From Hyaloperonospora brassicae (taxonomy: Eukaryota > Oomycota > Peronosporomycetes > Peronosporales > Peronosporaceae): DNA of 64,000 nt. Location: assembly GCA_947650285.1 (NCBI GenBank), contig CANTFL010000363.1:248001-312000 (forward strand), read 5' to 3'. Under the pieces are notes generated by a model, which was not told the DNA's origin, did no database searches, and was given only the letters and a program-made list of their open reading frames with translations. The position numbers and the translations under genes were made by a program. How positions within the stretch are numbered: position 1 is the first letter of the stretch; each line of letters starts with the position of its first letter. Below, piece by piece: positions 34,769-48,159 of the stretch.

Positions 34769-35999
34769 ATCAAAACATAGAAGTAGTCCTCAATCATCTA
34801 ATTTGTGCACACTTCGATCAGAGACGACATCAGACGAGGTAGCTACAACTTTTCAGCCTAGTATACTTCACACGATCGCGCTGCATGCTTTGCATTTCCT
34901 CTTCACTCTAGAAGACCCATCAAATTTGGCCACCTATAAATTTTCTTCTTCTTTACCGTAGGCGGAGACATACTTATCATATGTAGTGGTTGTTTCTTTT
35001 TGTCGCAATCGCGATCAGTATCTCTACCTTTTCTTGCCGAGTAGTTATACCCGACTTCAGAGTACCAAGTATCTCGTCTTCACCTTTCCAGCATCGATGG
35101 ATCTCCAGTGTCCAGTTTGGAAACATTGCAGCCCATCGGCCTAATTTTACGTTCAGATCGGAAGATAAGAGCAGTCAGGCTTAGGTTGGATAACGCTTCA
35201 ACAAGGTAAATTTACGAGAAACCAGCATGGTATATCATATGTCTAGCATCTTTTACAATGCTAGTACTTCCTTCTCCACCATGACATACTTAACTTCATT
35301 AATTTTAGCGTAAGGCTTGAAAAGGTGACCGTACAGTATAATCCCTCATGTTTCTGCAGCAATGAAACCGACACGGCTCACTTGCTGGCATAAATCATAA
35401 TCACTGGCGGTCGATCCGGATTAAAGTGTTCAGAACAAATTGTAGTCACTATCTTCTGGTTCAGAAAAGTGAATGCGATAGTTGAGTTCTCCCAGCGACT
35501 CCTGCCTTCCGATTTCTTATCGCCCCCATCAATTGGGTGCGATTCCCGATTACATAAACATCGAATGCAATTTCTGATCGCCCTTAAAACCTAAGTGCAA
35601 TTTTTGGTCGCCCCAGGGATTAGATGCAATACCTGATCGCCCTTAGAAATTGGGCACCGATCGTGATCTCCCTTCTGGGCGATATGAAAAAATTAGTTTT
35701 GCCTGGAAACCACACTATTTTCGGCTCGTCATACGTTCGTCAAATTTCGTAGAAATTGGCATCTAGTTATTCGTACAGCACTGAGGCGTACACTGAAAAG
35801 TATTCGATGAATCGGCTGCAGTAGTTGAGGCTCCACAAAAACGATCGCATTTATCGAAGTAAACGAGAAATTGGAATGTTCACCAATGATCATAGATATT
35901 TACTGTTCGCTTCCAATCCAGCTAGATATTTCCGATGACCCAGGTGGTCTATCTTGCGTCGTCCCAGAAGATCTTAGACAAGCTCATCGATCAATTTTA

Positions 36000-36837
36000 T
36001 CAAATACATACGTCGAGAAATTGCTCCACTTTAAGGTAGAGAGATTTCCACGACCTGGCCGGTATCAGTATATCGTCGATGACTGACCTTTGACCAAAAA
36101 TCGACGCCTTCATGTCATAATATGGCTCATCGTCGGGGACTCGATTGATAAGATCTATTGATTCCGAGGCGATCGTAGTTGGACGTGTATCAATTCTATA
36201 ATACCGATATAACGATTTTTCGATCAGGCGTTGGTTACTCAGCGGCGCGTTCTTATATCCAAACGGCATCCTTAGCCAATTAAGCAGGCCTGATGGTGTA
36301 ATAAAAGCCGAAATTTCTCTGGATCACTCCGTCATTCCCACCACCCAAAACCCACTACAGTACCTCATGGCAATATTCATATCCTGTAGCAATTTTCTGA
36401 TCAAAGGCATGGGACAAACCATCGGTCTCGTTAACTAATTCACTTGTCTATAATCGATCTACAATATAATGTCTTCCCCATTCTTCATTGTAATCACCAC
36501 GACTGGTGATGATCACATAGAAAGTGGACGGGCGAATAATGTGCGCCGTCAATAATCCCTTGATCTAATCAGACAGCTCTTTGCGAAAATTGGGTGCGAC
36601 CGGTCGTACCCTTTGTGCGATCGAATTAGCATCTACTTCGTTGATATTACAGACTGCTCCACGTGCCGCAGGCGACAGAGCATCAACTTTGCCTATTAGT
36701 ATATGTCTATTTGCCCATAGCTTCTGCCGAAAGTTCTTTAGATTACTCGACAGTGGCCACCCTGGGTCGCCCTTGACATGTTTCCTAAAGATATATCGAC
36801 CGCAGGCGTACCTACTTTCGGTAGGATCGCCATGCAC
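36000..36837 (-). pseudogene. Reverse transcriptase relic (copy B2)
   Basis: The 36837-36565 piece reads LSPAARGAVCNINEVDANSI followed by AQRVRPVAPNFRKELSD, the segment just before the RT palm. The 36269-36000 piece begins MPFGYKNAPLSNQRLIEKSL and ends with GQRSVIDDILIPARSWKSLY, where VIDDIL stands for the usual YxDD box. Stops and frame changes separate the two. The fragments fit a Ty3/gypsy RT in the same orientation as the integrase pieces below. Confidence 0.78.
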
Positions 36838-37874
36838 TGATCGAAATCCTCAGTGAGCAACTCTCCACTTTTGTTACGATAAGTCAACAAGGTAGAAGGT
36901 TCTGCATCCGTACTTTTATGGCCAATCGCTAATCGCTACGAAGTCTTCCCATTTTACCAGTCTATAGGGCTGTTTCTGTAATTTACAATTTCTGATCGCA
37001 CTCCCGTCTGGCTGACAGCTGGGCTTTCCTTGCAGCAAATCGCTGACACCCGCTCGATGTCTTTTTTTGACCATCTTCACTTAACGGCTTAAACTCTCAT
37101 GCCGATCGTGCGACTGATCGCCCTCTATACAATCTTGGATTGTAGGGATCGACGAAGATGCTTTTATTGGTAGATGTACATCTTCCTCCTGCTGCACGCG
37201 TCGCTTTTCTACGTCCCTCGCGACCTCGTCAGACTATTTTCTGGACTGCTTTTGCCTGGCATTATCCATGGTAGACATCTCGTCTGACTAATGGATGGAT
37301 CGTCGTACCCCGATCAGACCTCTTGCAATTGGTCTTCCCAGTCACGGTCGGCGTCACCACTCTGCTAGGTTCCTTTGTCCTGGTTTGCACACGCTATCGT
37401 CTAAGGTCTAGTCATTTGTATGATCCATCACAAGTACCTTAATCGATCTCGGTTCGTCTTTTGTGAGCGATCATCGCTCTCTTACTTATCTAATTCTTGC
37501 ATCATACCATCTTCGATTACGTTTCAATCAATTTGTGACTTGTCAGCAATGCAGTCATTCGCCTCTTCTTCTGTCTTCACCTCTTGGCGAAAATTTATCA
37601 TCCTCGGCGTAGGATATGATCTCTGATCAACCATTGTTCTTTCATAGTCTTCGGGTACGACTACTTCCCGATCGGCTGTAACCTCGAACGCCAATTTCTG
37701 CTATTCGTACTTAAGTCGCGACCCCATAGACACGTAGCCCTGCGACTGAGGTATCATATCCGCTACCATCCACAATTCTAGCGGGGTTCTTCAGCGTAAA
37801 ATCACCTCGAGATCATATAGTTTGGTGGGCTGTAGTTAGTTGATCCTACCAGGGCTGTCAGTCACCGTTGGTCC

Positions 37875-38200
37875 TCACTCCAGGTCTTGTCTAACCGAAA
37901 GTTTATCTCTTATAGGCGCGACATTTACCCCCACTTCGGTTAGTTTGCCTACTGGTATCACCATGTGTTGATCATTCAGGTTGATCGCTCGAATTATTGA
38001 TCTAGAGAGTGGCTTACGCCCCTCTAGACAAATGCGGACTTCATCGGGTAGACATAGTCTTCCGTCCGCTAGATCCAATGAATACCCGCCGAAACCATAA
38101 AGTACATGCCTAGTATAGCCTCTTTACCTACTTGATCACCGACCCGTACGTCAAAACAATATACTCGTGAACTGCTCAATGTGATCTTAATCTTTGTGTG
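37875..38200 (-). pseudogene. Gypsy protease-to-RT linker relic (copy B2)
   Basis: DVRVGDQVGKEAILGMYFMV in one frame and LDLADGRLCLPDEVRICLEG in another correspond to adjacent segments of the conserved linker after the aspartic protease. One indel near 38095 separates them. Weak protease-like sequence may extend to about 38450. Confidence 0.68.
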
Positions 38201-38459
38201 CCTAACCGTCATGTATGCGTTTCACCTATACCGACACATTCTTAAGTTCGGCTTTCGTCGATCATGCACCCTACCTTACGAGCAAAGGTGTCGATGATTT
38301 ATACTTCAGCACTGGATTAGAAAAGCATTGTGGTCTTCTAATTCTTGATCTTGATAATCGCTTTCGCCTGCTTAAACCACTTTATAGGGTTGTGGTATTT
38401 CTAATACGCACTTCATTTCCTTGTTGCGAGATCAAGCTCCATCTTTACAGCTGATCGAG

Positions 38460-41400
38460 TGCATTTATCAATTCACTTCATACTTGAAATCGCGGGAACA
38501 CAAGCTTAATCATTACGAATATTAGAGAACGACTCGGCCTGGTAATTAAACTTTAACAAAACGATGGTTATCGAACGATATTGCGTGTTTGAGACGTCAC
38601 AAAATTGACCTAAAAACTGAGCTAATGAGCAGGGCGAACCGCAATTTGGTGTCCTCTTGCAAAACTTGAGAAGTAATCAATCATTAGGCCGAGGATTAGA
38701 GCCACTGAGAAACTCTGTTTATTGCGCGATACCTTTCAGCTCACGAGTTGTCAGTTTGTATCAATGTATCTCAGCGAGAGCTACGACCAATCCCCTAAAT
38801 GTTATATTAATGGCGAACTTGAATGCTTATGATGCATCATATACAGGCGAGTGGGCAATCTTAGCGGCGGGTACTGCCGCGTTTTCTGCTGTCGAAGATA
38901 GAAAGCACGCCTTTTAACCTTACCTAGCCTTGCATCTTTCTGCTTGGAATCTTCTACAATCTTCGGAGATATCCGTGCGGCTCATTTTCCTTCTCGAAGA
39001 GCAAAAGCGTTATCGGACTGCGGCAGAGTCACTTAAGCGATAGACAGGTGTGGTTGTGTCGCACGCTTACCAGACGAGGATAATAGGAAGTTGAACTGTT
39101 CATCTGCTTCGAAGTGCCTGTCGCATCTCCAATTGACCGACAGTGACTGAGTCTAGATGATCGAGCTTGATGACAAGCCTGTACACGGCCGGATTTTGAG
39201 ATTATTGTTCGATCTTTATCCCTTTGTATCCCGTGCGGAAGTCGTTCTGAAATCATTCGAGCTTGAGATGGACTCTTTTTACTTTAATGTGGGCGATTAT
39301 GTTGATTGCATCATTTCTGAGCAATTCTGAATATGCAGCGACCGTGGAATTGCTTTTGTAAACGGCTATATATTATACTAGAAGGATGCAGTCTTATCGG
39401 TTCAATGTGCGTCAACGCCAAGTCACCGGTTGAGATCAGGCTTCAGTGGGTGAGAAGGAATTATGTTTCGCTTATCAAGTATATATATATGGATTTTGTA
39501 TCGTAAATAAATGACAGTGCGTCGACGGTATCGGCGTACCCCATAAAAAGCCCTGTAAGAATCCGTTTATTGATTCAATCTTTAGGCGCCGCGCTCCAAC
39601 ACTATGGCCGGGTATGTGTTCGTCACAAAAACCACTTTAAGCGGCCTATTTCGCATTCGTAGCTACTCTTCGTAAATACCTTATCTAGACAATGATGCCA
39701 AGGCATTAATCCGGCAAATTTAAGCAGATCTATTTACCTCGTCCTCCGGCATACTATTTCAGGAAGACAGCAGTTCCCCATAGAACATTATTGCCAGTCC
39801 ATGTCCTCCTCATCGTCAGCTAAGAACGGGATGACACATAATATGCGCAAAGTTCTACTATGACCGCTCGATTCGCCAGTATTTGACAGAAGCAATTAAA
39901 AAGAAGGAACAGAGAGGAACTGATGCATGTTATTAGTAAGTGCTTCTATTTTCCTTAAGTCTCTCATCTAGAGTATACAACCGAAGACATTGAGTGCCAA
40001 ACATCCGTAGCCGAAGAGTTATCTGCTCAGCGCAACTAAGATTTGAACGGTGATAGAGCTTCACACAGTATCACTGTATCTACCATTATCGTATTCAATC
40101 GTCCAAAGGGAAACGCTAGGTCAACTGGTGATATAGTTGTTTTTTTATACTAGTGATAATGTCGAGCGCTAATTAGATAAACTAATTGATAGATATCGAA
40201 GGGTGACGAGTATTGCAACAAGACTAAAACAGAGCTTCTGTACGAGCTTAATGGCGTGTATACTCGGGCGTTGGCGGTGAAGTTGAGCATAAATCTCAGA
40301 CCTACAAGGCAAAGTGTTGCCGCAAATGACTTAAGAACCATAGCAAAAGCTAAGATGTATCAGGAACCGGAATAGACACCACACTCGGACGTACGGACAC
40401 AATGAAGGGTTGAGGTATAAATCGTAAAATAAAGATAATCTATTATAGCTCATTTTTGGCGGAAGGTGTATAAATAAGCTGGTGATGGACTTTTTTATAA
40501 ATAAAATTACAAGGTGCTTGTACATGTAAAGATCGCGATGAACACTGCGACAAGATAAACAAAATATCGCAAAATTGGTGAAATTGGGTGAGCTTGTCTT
40601 ATGTACTACTGCTCAGGTCGGTCCGTAGGCTATCTGTATACTTCATTCACCTTTGACATCATTTTTACGCATGCCGATGACTCTGCTTTATGCAGTTTGC
40701 AATATCTATGCACTTTGCATAAGCTTAAAAATAGTCAGTATATGGACCTCTGCTCGGTTATGTTTACAGATGATGCACTTCGTAAGATTCTCGTTGACTT
40801 ATGTTTTTCCCACAAAGTCATGATATATTGCGTTGGGTGGCATGCACAGCAGGTCTTCCATGATGCGGTTTAAACAATACCTATCATTGGAATGTGGCGG
40901 TAACGCAAAATGTCGGCACCACCCGATGACAAGGTCTATAGATGACCGAAACCTTCTCCAATGTATATTTTTATCAATGAAAGAATGGTATAATAAAATC
41001 ATTCGTCTGCGTCGTGTTGAAAAAAACATCACTGTAAAGATTACTTTCTTTCCCGAATACACCTAAATAAGACGGACAGGATACAAAAATGAACACGAAA
41101 TCCTTATTCGTGTTTGACGCGTACCATACGCGTAATGGCCTTCTGGAGAGGGCTAGTGAGTGGCTTAAGCAATGAAGAATTAAAAATTATGGTATCCGAG
41201 CTTACCGACAAAGCACATATAGAACCTTGGCGTAACCACACAAAATAACTCGCTGCAATTTCCAAACTGATATCTAGGGCTTTATCCCGGAAATTGGTGT
41301 GCGGTACTGTCAATGTCTTGTCAAACAGATCACGCGACGCAGACCCTGGATCTGGTCAATGTATTTACGTTCTATCTTTTCTCAACTTTACTGATACTGT

Positions 41401-44400
41401 TGGTGTCATTCAAACGAGGCATCCCTCGTGCGTAGTTCTTTTTCAACAGCCACCATCCTTTATCATGTCTAGTAAATCAGGATCCGCGAACACGTTATAC
41501 GATGTTGCGTCTCTAGCAAAGCTCGGATAGAGTACACACTCGATTACATTTTTCTCGTGCTCTCTTAACCTGTTGCATCTTCAAAACGTGTACAACCTGA
41601 CTTGCGATAATCATCCATTCTCCAGCTTAGTCTTCACGTTCCTCGCCTATTGGCTAAATGTTTTGCGCTTGTGCTCACGAGTGAGTTTATGAAGCATATC
41701 ACGCGACAGGTAGCAGTATTCGCTTTCTGTACGTCACGTAGACCCGGTCTTATTCTTTTACACACATACCCCCTAAAGCGAAGTTTTATACAATTTGGAC
41801 ATCCGTGCCCTTCGTCAAACCATATGTTGATTGAGGCATCACGCTAAATACTGGGCTTCCGAGTCGTACGTTTATACATTGCTTGTCAGGCAATGTTTTA
41901 ATACCAAACATATTCTCAAAAGAAATCGAGCGAACCGTCTCTTATTCGTAATTAGATATATTTAGATCAGACCCGAGATATAGTTCCGTGCCAGGAGCGT
42001 GCATCTATTTCTGTAGCTTGTTCCGTGCATTTTCACAACCATTTCTAGGGTCGAACACAACTTGTGTGGCACGAATTGTTTTGATCCGCCACACCTCTAT
42101 AGCAGTGACTCAATTCAGGAGTTAATACAGGCGACACAAACGAAGCCAAAGTTGGAACTTTTGAACAGAACTTCTCATAGTCCACCACTATCGTATCGTT
42201 GCCGTTTGCCGAAATAGAATGTTCAACGCTCATATGTTAGAGCGACCGCAAATCCTGATGATTTATATATAATGCCCTAAATAATTGAGGGTGCTCTCTT
42301 TCACAACTTATATCTTGCATTGCAAAACCTATACATAGATCTGTTGCCTAAGTCTATCGTGATGACGTAAATAATTTTGTTTAACTAGAAAACATACGCT
42401 ATCGCTGTTATTATATAAAAGAAGAGTTGACTCGTAGCGTACGACATCTTTGCCCGTCCTCTTCCGTAATACCTGCTGTAATATATGTGTCTTTTCGTAC
42501 CTTTTTTGGAACATCCTGAATAAGCTGACCTATTGCAAGCGTTATGCTTGTGTATGAGTGAAATACTAGTCCTCATGATAATATAAGAGACGTGCACTAT
42601 TTCGCACAAATTACGAATTCCGGTAGGCGCCAGTAATAATTGAAAAATATCGATGGTGCAACCTAACGACAAACCTTAGCCATGGAACAAATGTAGTTAA
42701 CTTGTCATTCCCTAACGCTTACATTTAGGTCGGGCAGAATAATTTCATCCTTAGTGAATGTTTCGACATTTGTCTGCAACAGGGATAATGATTTATGTTT
42801 GTTCGATTCAAAAATAAATGCTTAGCTTCGCGGAATTCTCAACGTAAAAATTAGCTACGGCAAAGTGACATAGACATATCATGTATAGGTTATCTCTCGG
42901 ATGTGATAATAACTCCCTTTATGATCGAGGGTAAGTGCCGAACGTAACGTATGCTCGCTGCAATCATTTGTAACGGTGAAAAACATATACCTGTTTGGAT
43001 ATCGTAGTGGATTAGGAGAAAATGTGTAGCCAAGCTCTAGATACGATTAGTATAAATTCGCGCTCTCTTTGTATATAGTAAATAATAACTAGAACAGATG
43101 TCTAATAATTATGATAAATAATTAATTACGCGTCGACATATATTGGCTCAATGACTGTTAAACTTTGTATCACAACAAAACAAAACTAGCTATATTTGCA
43201 AACTTGAAAGTAGCTTACCTGTATACATAGAATGAATTTTTAATATAAATACGTTCCAAACTAGCTGAGGCCATTACATCGGCATTAAATACGACATTAA
43301 ATGTACGTCCATCTGCGCGCAGATTCCCGGTTACTGTTATGCGCGATAAACGACAATAAAAAGGGAAGTCAAACAATTGTTCGAATAACAATTCTACGAT
43401 TTAGCTAGAGAATATACATTTCATTTTTACAGTCATAGGGTAATGCTCTGTAAAAATTTATTATCGGCCTTATAAGGTCATCCTTACAAGGTTAAGCGTG
43501 GGCATTGATGAATTCATAGTGATAATTACTGTGCATGGGAGTATGTTAATTGAGGGCTCGCGAGGAAAAGCTACTGGAGCTTTTCGACCCGACGAAGGCA
43601 CCTAATGACACGAATCCTGACGAGTTGGTATGTGACATTAAAATGATTAGGACATTCCGAATTGTGCATTAATCAGCTTCTATAAGTCTTCTTATAATGT
43701 TACAAATTAAAAAGAAGGACTGAAGAATCTTTGAGGATCCTTTTTAGATATTTCCATTTAAAAACAACAATATCGATTGCAGGTGCGATAGCAGCTGCAT
43801 GATATAAATGCCTAAAGAAAAAGAGTTGATGGGTATAAGTTAATAGTTCAATGAGCTATCTATGACTCTGTAAGCAATCGGCTATATTAATTTATACGAC
43901 GAGCAGATGGTAAAACTTCTTTTAAGCTTGATTTATACAAGTGAAACATCGGATGAAACAAACACGATAGACATCGAAGTGGTTGAACATCGGACATATG
44001 TTGTGAAGACGGGTAATTGCCTGCAATGAAAAGAATTCCTTTGTATTTGTGGACTACAACAAGTGGTGGAAAAGCAATTTAATATCCCATCGATACCACA
44101 TTAAATTATACAGGATCGTGTTTGGTATGCAATATAAGGTGAGCACAGATAACCTAGATGGTAAATATAATATTAAGAGAAATAAGTACAAGCTACCGTG
44201 TATGTATGTAAAGATAACTGATAAGGTTAAACATTTGGCTAAGCGAGCAATCATATGTGCAAGTTTATAGAAACAATACGAGATTCAATCGTTTGAAAAT
44301 TAGTAAACATTGCAATCTCATATGGGAGATGTTTTAAACGGCTAGAGAACATATGAGTTGAATTATAATGATTTACAAAAATTGTTTATTAAAAACATAT

Positions 44401-47136
44401 TGGTAAGTTTGATCCTATATTGTTGGTTTCTTAAATAATTTATTACTATAGGCAAAAATAATTAGACGTGCCTTTACCGAGATTTTGCGTTTATAAAACG
44501 AATGGCCAAGATACTTTGACCCGACATAAATTTAGGAACATTGTTCGTGACAAATTGTAGAACATTGAAATCCATATGTACCTGTGAAGTATTTGATAGT
44601 AAAAGCAAAAATATGAGCTCGAGTGTGGGGCATGTACGCCAAAACACACATTTCAATATTGGTATCACAAAACCTTCAATATTCCTTCATATATTTAAAA
44701 GGGTGCAAGCTACGAGTTTCAATCAATAAATAAAATGTTGCGAAGTATGTACGGTTCAAAAAGGTTCGTTAAACATTATTTATACTGTAAATTTTCAGCG
44801 AAATGAGGTCGTATTAGCTGCTTGACATTGCTTGCGGATATGCGATAATTATAACATAAAACATCTAAAGATCTAAAGATATATATTTGTTTTATTACGC
44901 TTCACAATTGCATGCAGTGGAGACGTTATTCTCGTGATTTTACGTAAAAACCACCATGCTATATAAACATGTTTCGTAATACACTCACCTGCGTCAAATT
45001 TATTATTTAGTGGAGTGCCACGTCGTATGGCCGAATCTTTGCCATATACTAATATTCTACAGCCCCTCTTTCCATTGCTTAGCTACTGGAGCAGCATATT
45101 TGGAGTTGCGCATTCTGCACTTATCCGCATCGACGCATACTATGAATTTGGCGCATGCTTTTAGCAACAAATTGCTATCGTCCACTCATTGAAGTGAGTA
45201 CAAGTGCTAGCAGTCATCACCCTTTAGTGATGAGTGACACGAGATGTGCTCACGGACGACGCATGTCCTTGGGTAATAGGCTGATCCAACGTATAATGTG
45301 AGTATCTTCCGCCTGGAAAAGAAAACGGACATATGCTGGAAAATGAAATTGCGATGTATCAGTATCAATTGCTTTCGAAAGACTTCGACATGTAGAATTG
45401 TGATTCAATCCTCATGCTCTACAACTTTTGATGATATCAATCGATACTGCTTCAGCACATCTGTATCTTTGAGTTGGTGTACGTTTTCTACCATGAAATG
45501 GCAGACATTTCCGTACGAAAAAAAGACTTACGAGTGATCTGTAGATGATGAGAGTAAAATGTTTTGTCAAAAAAGTACGTCGGCAATTACCTATAAAAGT
45601 AGCCAACAGCATCAACAACCGAACTTAACAGTCTCCGATTGACCTCGGTATATAACGACTTACTGTGTAGCAGTTGGATTCTATTATTTCTGTAATACAC
45701 ATTATCTTTGACTAATGAACAACATATAAGCTTTGCCAAGCACGATCATGCACCAGAAGAAAAGTGCCCTAGCCTCATATACGCACCGAGGACGGTATGT
45801 TTATGTAGTTAGATGGTGTAGCAGATATAGTATGGTATCGGCATGTGTAAGAATTGGTTTATAAGTCTCCCTCTTCAGCTAGGACATCAACGTCTATTGT
45901 TGCCCATTGCGACATTTTAAAGATTATTCCCAAGAGAGCAAAGCCTAAGTGTATCAGAAAGTACAAGTGTGTAATTTTCGATCGGTAGTAATTGACCTTT
46001 CGGTGTAAAATCATCTCGATAACGGTATTTTCTTGTCGGTGCAAGTCTACACAGTGAATAATAAAGGTCATACAAGGATAGAGGAGAGGAAAGTAGATTT
46101 AAACAAAGCGCTATCAAATAGTACAACTTTTAAATGCGCGCACGCCTCAAATACCTAGTGACGGGACTGATTATCACACTTTATCCTACAGAACACACTT
46201 TCCAGGTCTCAAACCGCCTCTTTCTAAGCAGATGATTACACTATAGTCAGATACGTGGATCTAGCAAAAAGTGGATGATGGAGTTTACGCAATCAGATGT
46301 AGATCACATGGTATCGGTAGCGAATGCAAACATGCAAAGTGGCTTCATGTGCTCAACACTCGAATGACATTCGTCTTTGTGTAAGCAGGACGCAGTCGAC
46401 GAGTAAGTAAATACTACGTTGAGCATACAGGGCGAAGTCAATGCTCGAATGAAATTTTGCTGTCGTTTCCTCTGAATACATGGCCATGCGATGTGTAGTG
46501 TAGGACCGAAGACTAAGCTGCTTGCTAGGCGAATGCTAACGACAATTCTGAAGTAAAAACATGAGCTGCTAGCAAACGGACATTGCCGTATGGTTCGAAA
46601 TTGCCATTGTATATATGTAGCTCGTAAAGTGGATAATGTTTGCTGGATACAAATGTGGTTGCCTTTCGTAAACTGTCGACTGGTGAAGGCGTAGAAGCGC
46701 AACGGCAAACCATCATGCTACTATCATTAAACTACCACCCAGTGAGCGATTCTTTCACAAAGACAATGTAACGTAACTCCTATAGGCGGCATCGTACTAT
46801 TGTGCTTCGGATCAACGTAAATTAGCGTCGTGACTACTTTGTGTGGCTCGCGAAATGCACGTGGTCAGATTCAGTGAAGCCGTGGCAGCGTCCTCTTCAC
46901 TACCCGCATGAAAATAATCAGTACCATAAGCACAATAGGTAATACGTTTATTACGTACGTATGTACAACAGCTTGATTGAAAAGAATGCATCGAGAAGTC
47001 TTCTCGCCAGCGTCCTAGACTTCAAGTGCCGATCGCGTCCAGCTCCGTGTCACCATGTTCGTGAAATGAAGCGCAGCTAGTACTCGATGTTGAAAAAACG
47101 GGCCGATATAATATACTCAAATTCTTGACGCAGCCG
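38460..47136. other. AT-rich gene-poor stretch, mostly unassigned
   Basis: No ORF beyond 138 codons and none with a domain I recognise. A few segments look like worn coding sequence: hydrophobic pieces on plus near 41380-41700 (for example LLHLQNVYNLTCDNHPFSSL) and a Cys-rich piece on minus at 42233-42045. Splice-donor-like sequences on minus lie at 43221-43213 (CAGGTAAGC) and 44991-44983 (CAGGTGAGT). A 5' LTR for the minus-strand gypsy B2 was expected just right of 38.5 kb but was not seen. Confidence 0.45.
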
Positions 47137-47997
47137 CTAAGCAAGGAGTTTAAGATCGTTCACTTTCTCAACCTCCTTGATGAAGCCGTCAATGATCGTA
47201 CGATCGTACTCTTTGTTGTATAAAGCCATCGCCGTATCTTTGATGGTCATCTGGATGTCTGCGTTGTCTTTCCGTAGCCGCTCAGTGTACTTAATCCAAT
47301 GTATCGAAGATCCCGGGAACGCAATAAGTGCCTCTGGATCGTTCAGTAAGAGACTCTCAAAAACATGGTGAGGGTTCAATTTCAATTCTTTCCACACTTG
47401 AACCATCGCATCGGAGTCTGTTGGGACATTTTCGGCAAAATACCTGTACATCAGGATGGCCTGCCCGCTGAATTTCTCGTGGCCCTTCAGCTTTAGAAGC
47501 ACCTTTACCGCCTCAACTGTGAGTCCAGCTTCTATCAGTATATCGACAGCCCGATCGTATGTCCACGCGGGAACTTTCTTGACAGTCCGAGTGATTAAAT
47601 CTAGCCAGGTCACGAAGGTTTGGACGTCCATTTGACCCTTTTCGAGGCCGAGTTCCCTGAATTTGTACACGGGAAGTTTCAAGGAGTACTCATCGAACTC
47701 GGCCAACAGTGATTCAAGATTCGGGGGAGCCACATCCATTCGCTCCTCGTTGGCGTGGTCTTTCGAGACTGTCTCGTCCATTGAAAAGCCCTTCGTCTTC
47801 ATTTGGCCTCGGTCGACAAGACTGGTGGAGTCCATACCAGCTTCATCCGCCTTCGTCAAATTTGGCGGATCGGACGTCGCGTTTTTATGGTGGCTCGATG
47901 GTTGTTGTTGGGGAACTGCATCGACTCGACCGCCGTCATTCAACGGAGAAGAAAGCAAGGCGAATACGCCGAGGGCGACGAATATGAGTCGGGACAT
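47137..47997 (-). CDS. Secreted WY-type effector candidate with EER motif and no RxLR
   Basis: From the ATG at 47997 the product is 286 residues. It starts MSRLIFVALGVFALLSS, a typical signal peptide with cleavage likely near VDA (about residue 27). A polar region follows; it lacks RxLR but has ANEER near residue 90, the position of the EER part of RxLR-EER effectors. The rest is helical: FVTWLDLITRTVKKVPAW, then VWKELKLNPHHVFESLLLND, a good W-motif (W..L.L.P..VF..L.L), then SSIHWIKYTERL and a final helix bundle ending NDLKLLA. This fits the WY/LWY fold of oomycete effectors, which act inside or next to host plant cells; target unknown. An in-frame ATG at 48159 would add 54 residues before the signal peptide, making the hydrophobic stretch internal, so I prefer 47997. 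No intron is visible and the frame is intact, in contrast to its decayed surroundings. Confidence 0.78.
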   Translation of the reverse strand: MSRLIFVALGVFALLSSPLNDGGRVDAVPQQQPSSHHKNATSDPPNLTKADEAGMDSTSLVDRGQMKTKGFSMDETVSKDHANEERMDVAPPNLESLLAEFDEYSLKLPVYKFRELGLEKGQMDVQTFVTWLDLITRTVKKVPAWTYDRAVDILIEAGLTVEAVKVLLKLKGHEKFSGQAILMYRYFAENVPTDSDAMVQVWKELKLNPHHVFESLLLNDPEALIAFPGSSIHWIKYTERLRKDNADIQMTIKDTAMALYNKEYDRTIIDGFIKEVEKVNDLKLLA

Positions 47998-48014
47998 TAG
48001 AAGATGCTGAGTCA

Positions 48015-48024
48015 GGAATGTTGT
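48015..48024 (-). promoter_or_regulatory. Possible initiator-like element of the effector gene
   Basis: On minus AACATTCCTG lies about 20-30 bases before the ATG at 47997 and resembles the oomycete initiator TCATTCC. If transcription starts here the upstream ATG at 48159 is excluded. A GCTCAT sequence at 48206-48201 is a rival start region that would include it. Confidence 0.3.
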
Positions 48025-48159
48025 AGGATTTGCGGCGCGAGGAACACAAGCGGCGTTTTCTTCGGCTCGGCGTGGAACCCCCCCTCCTTTTAAATCAAAA
48101 TTCATGCACGGTGATTCGCCAGAAATTGTATTGCCCGTTGAAGATTTTCTAGTCGCCAT

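Noticed and set aside
42045..42233. Cys-containing minus ORF considered as an elicitin-like or small secreted protein
   Set aside because: No signal peptide, and the cysteine pattern does not fit the six-cysteine elicitin spacing.
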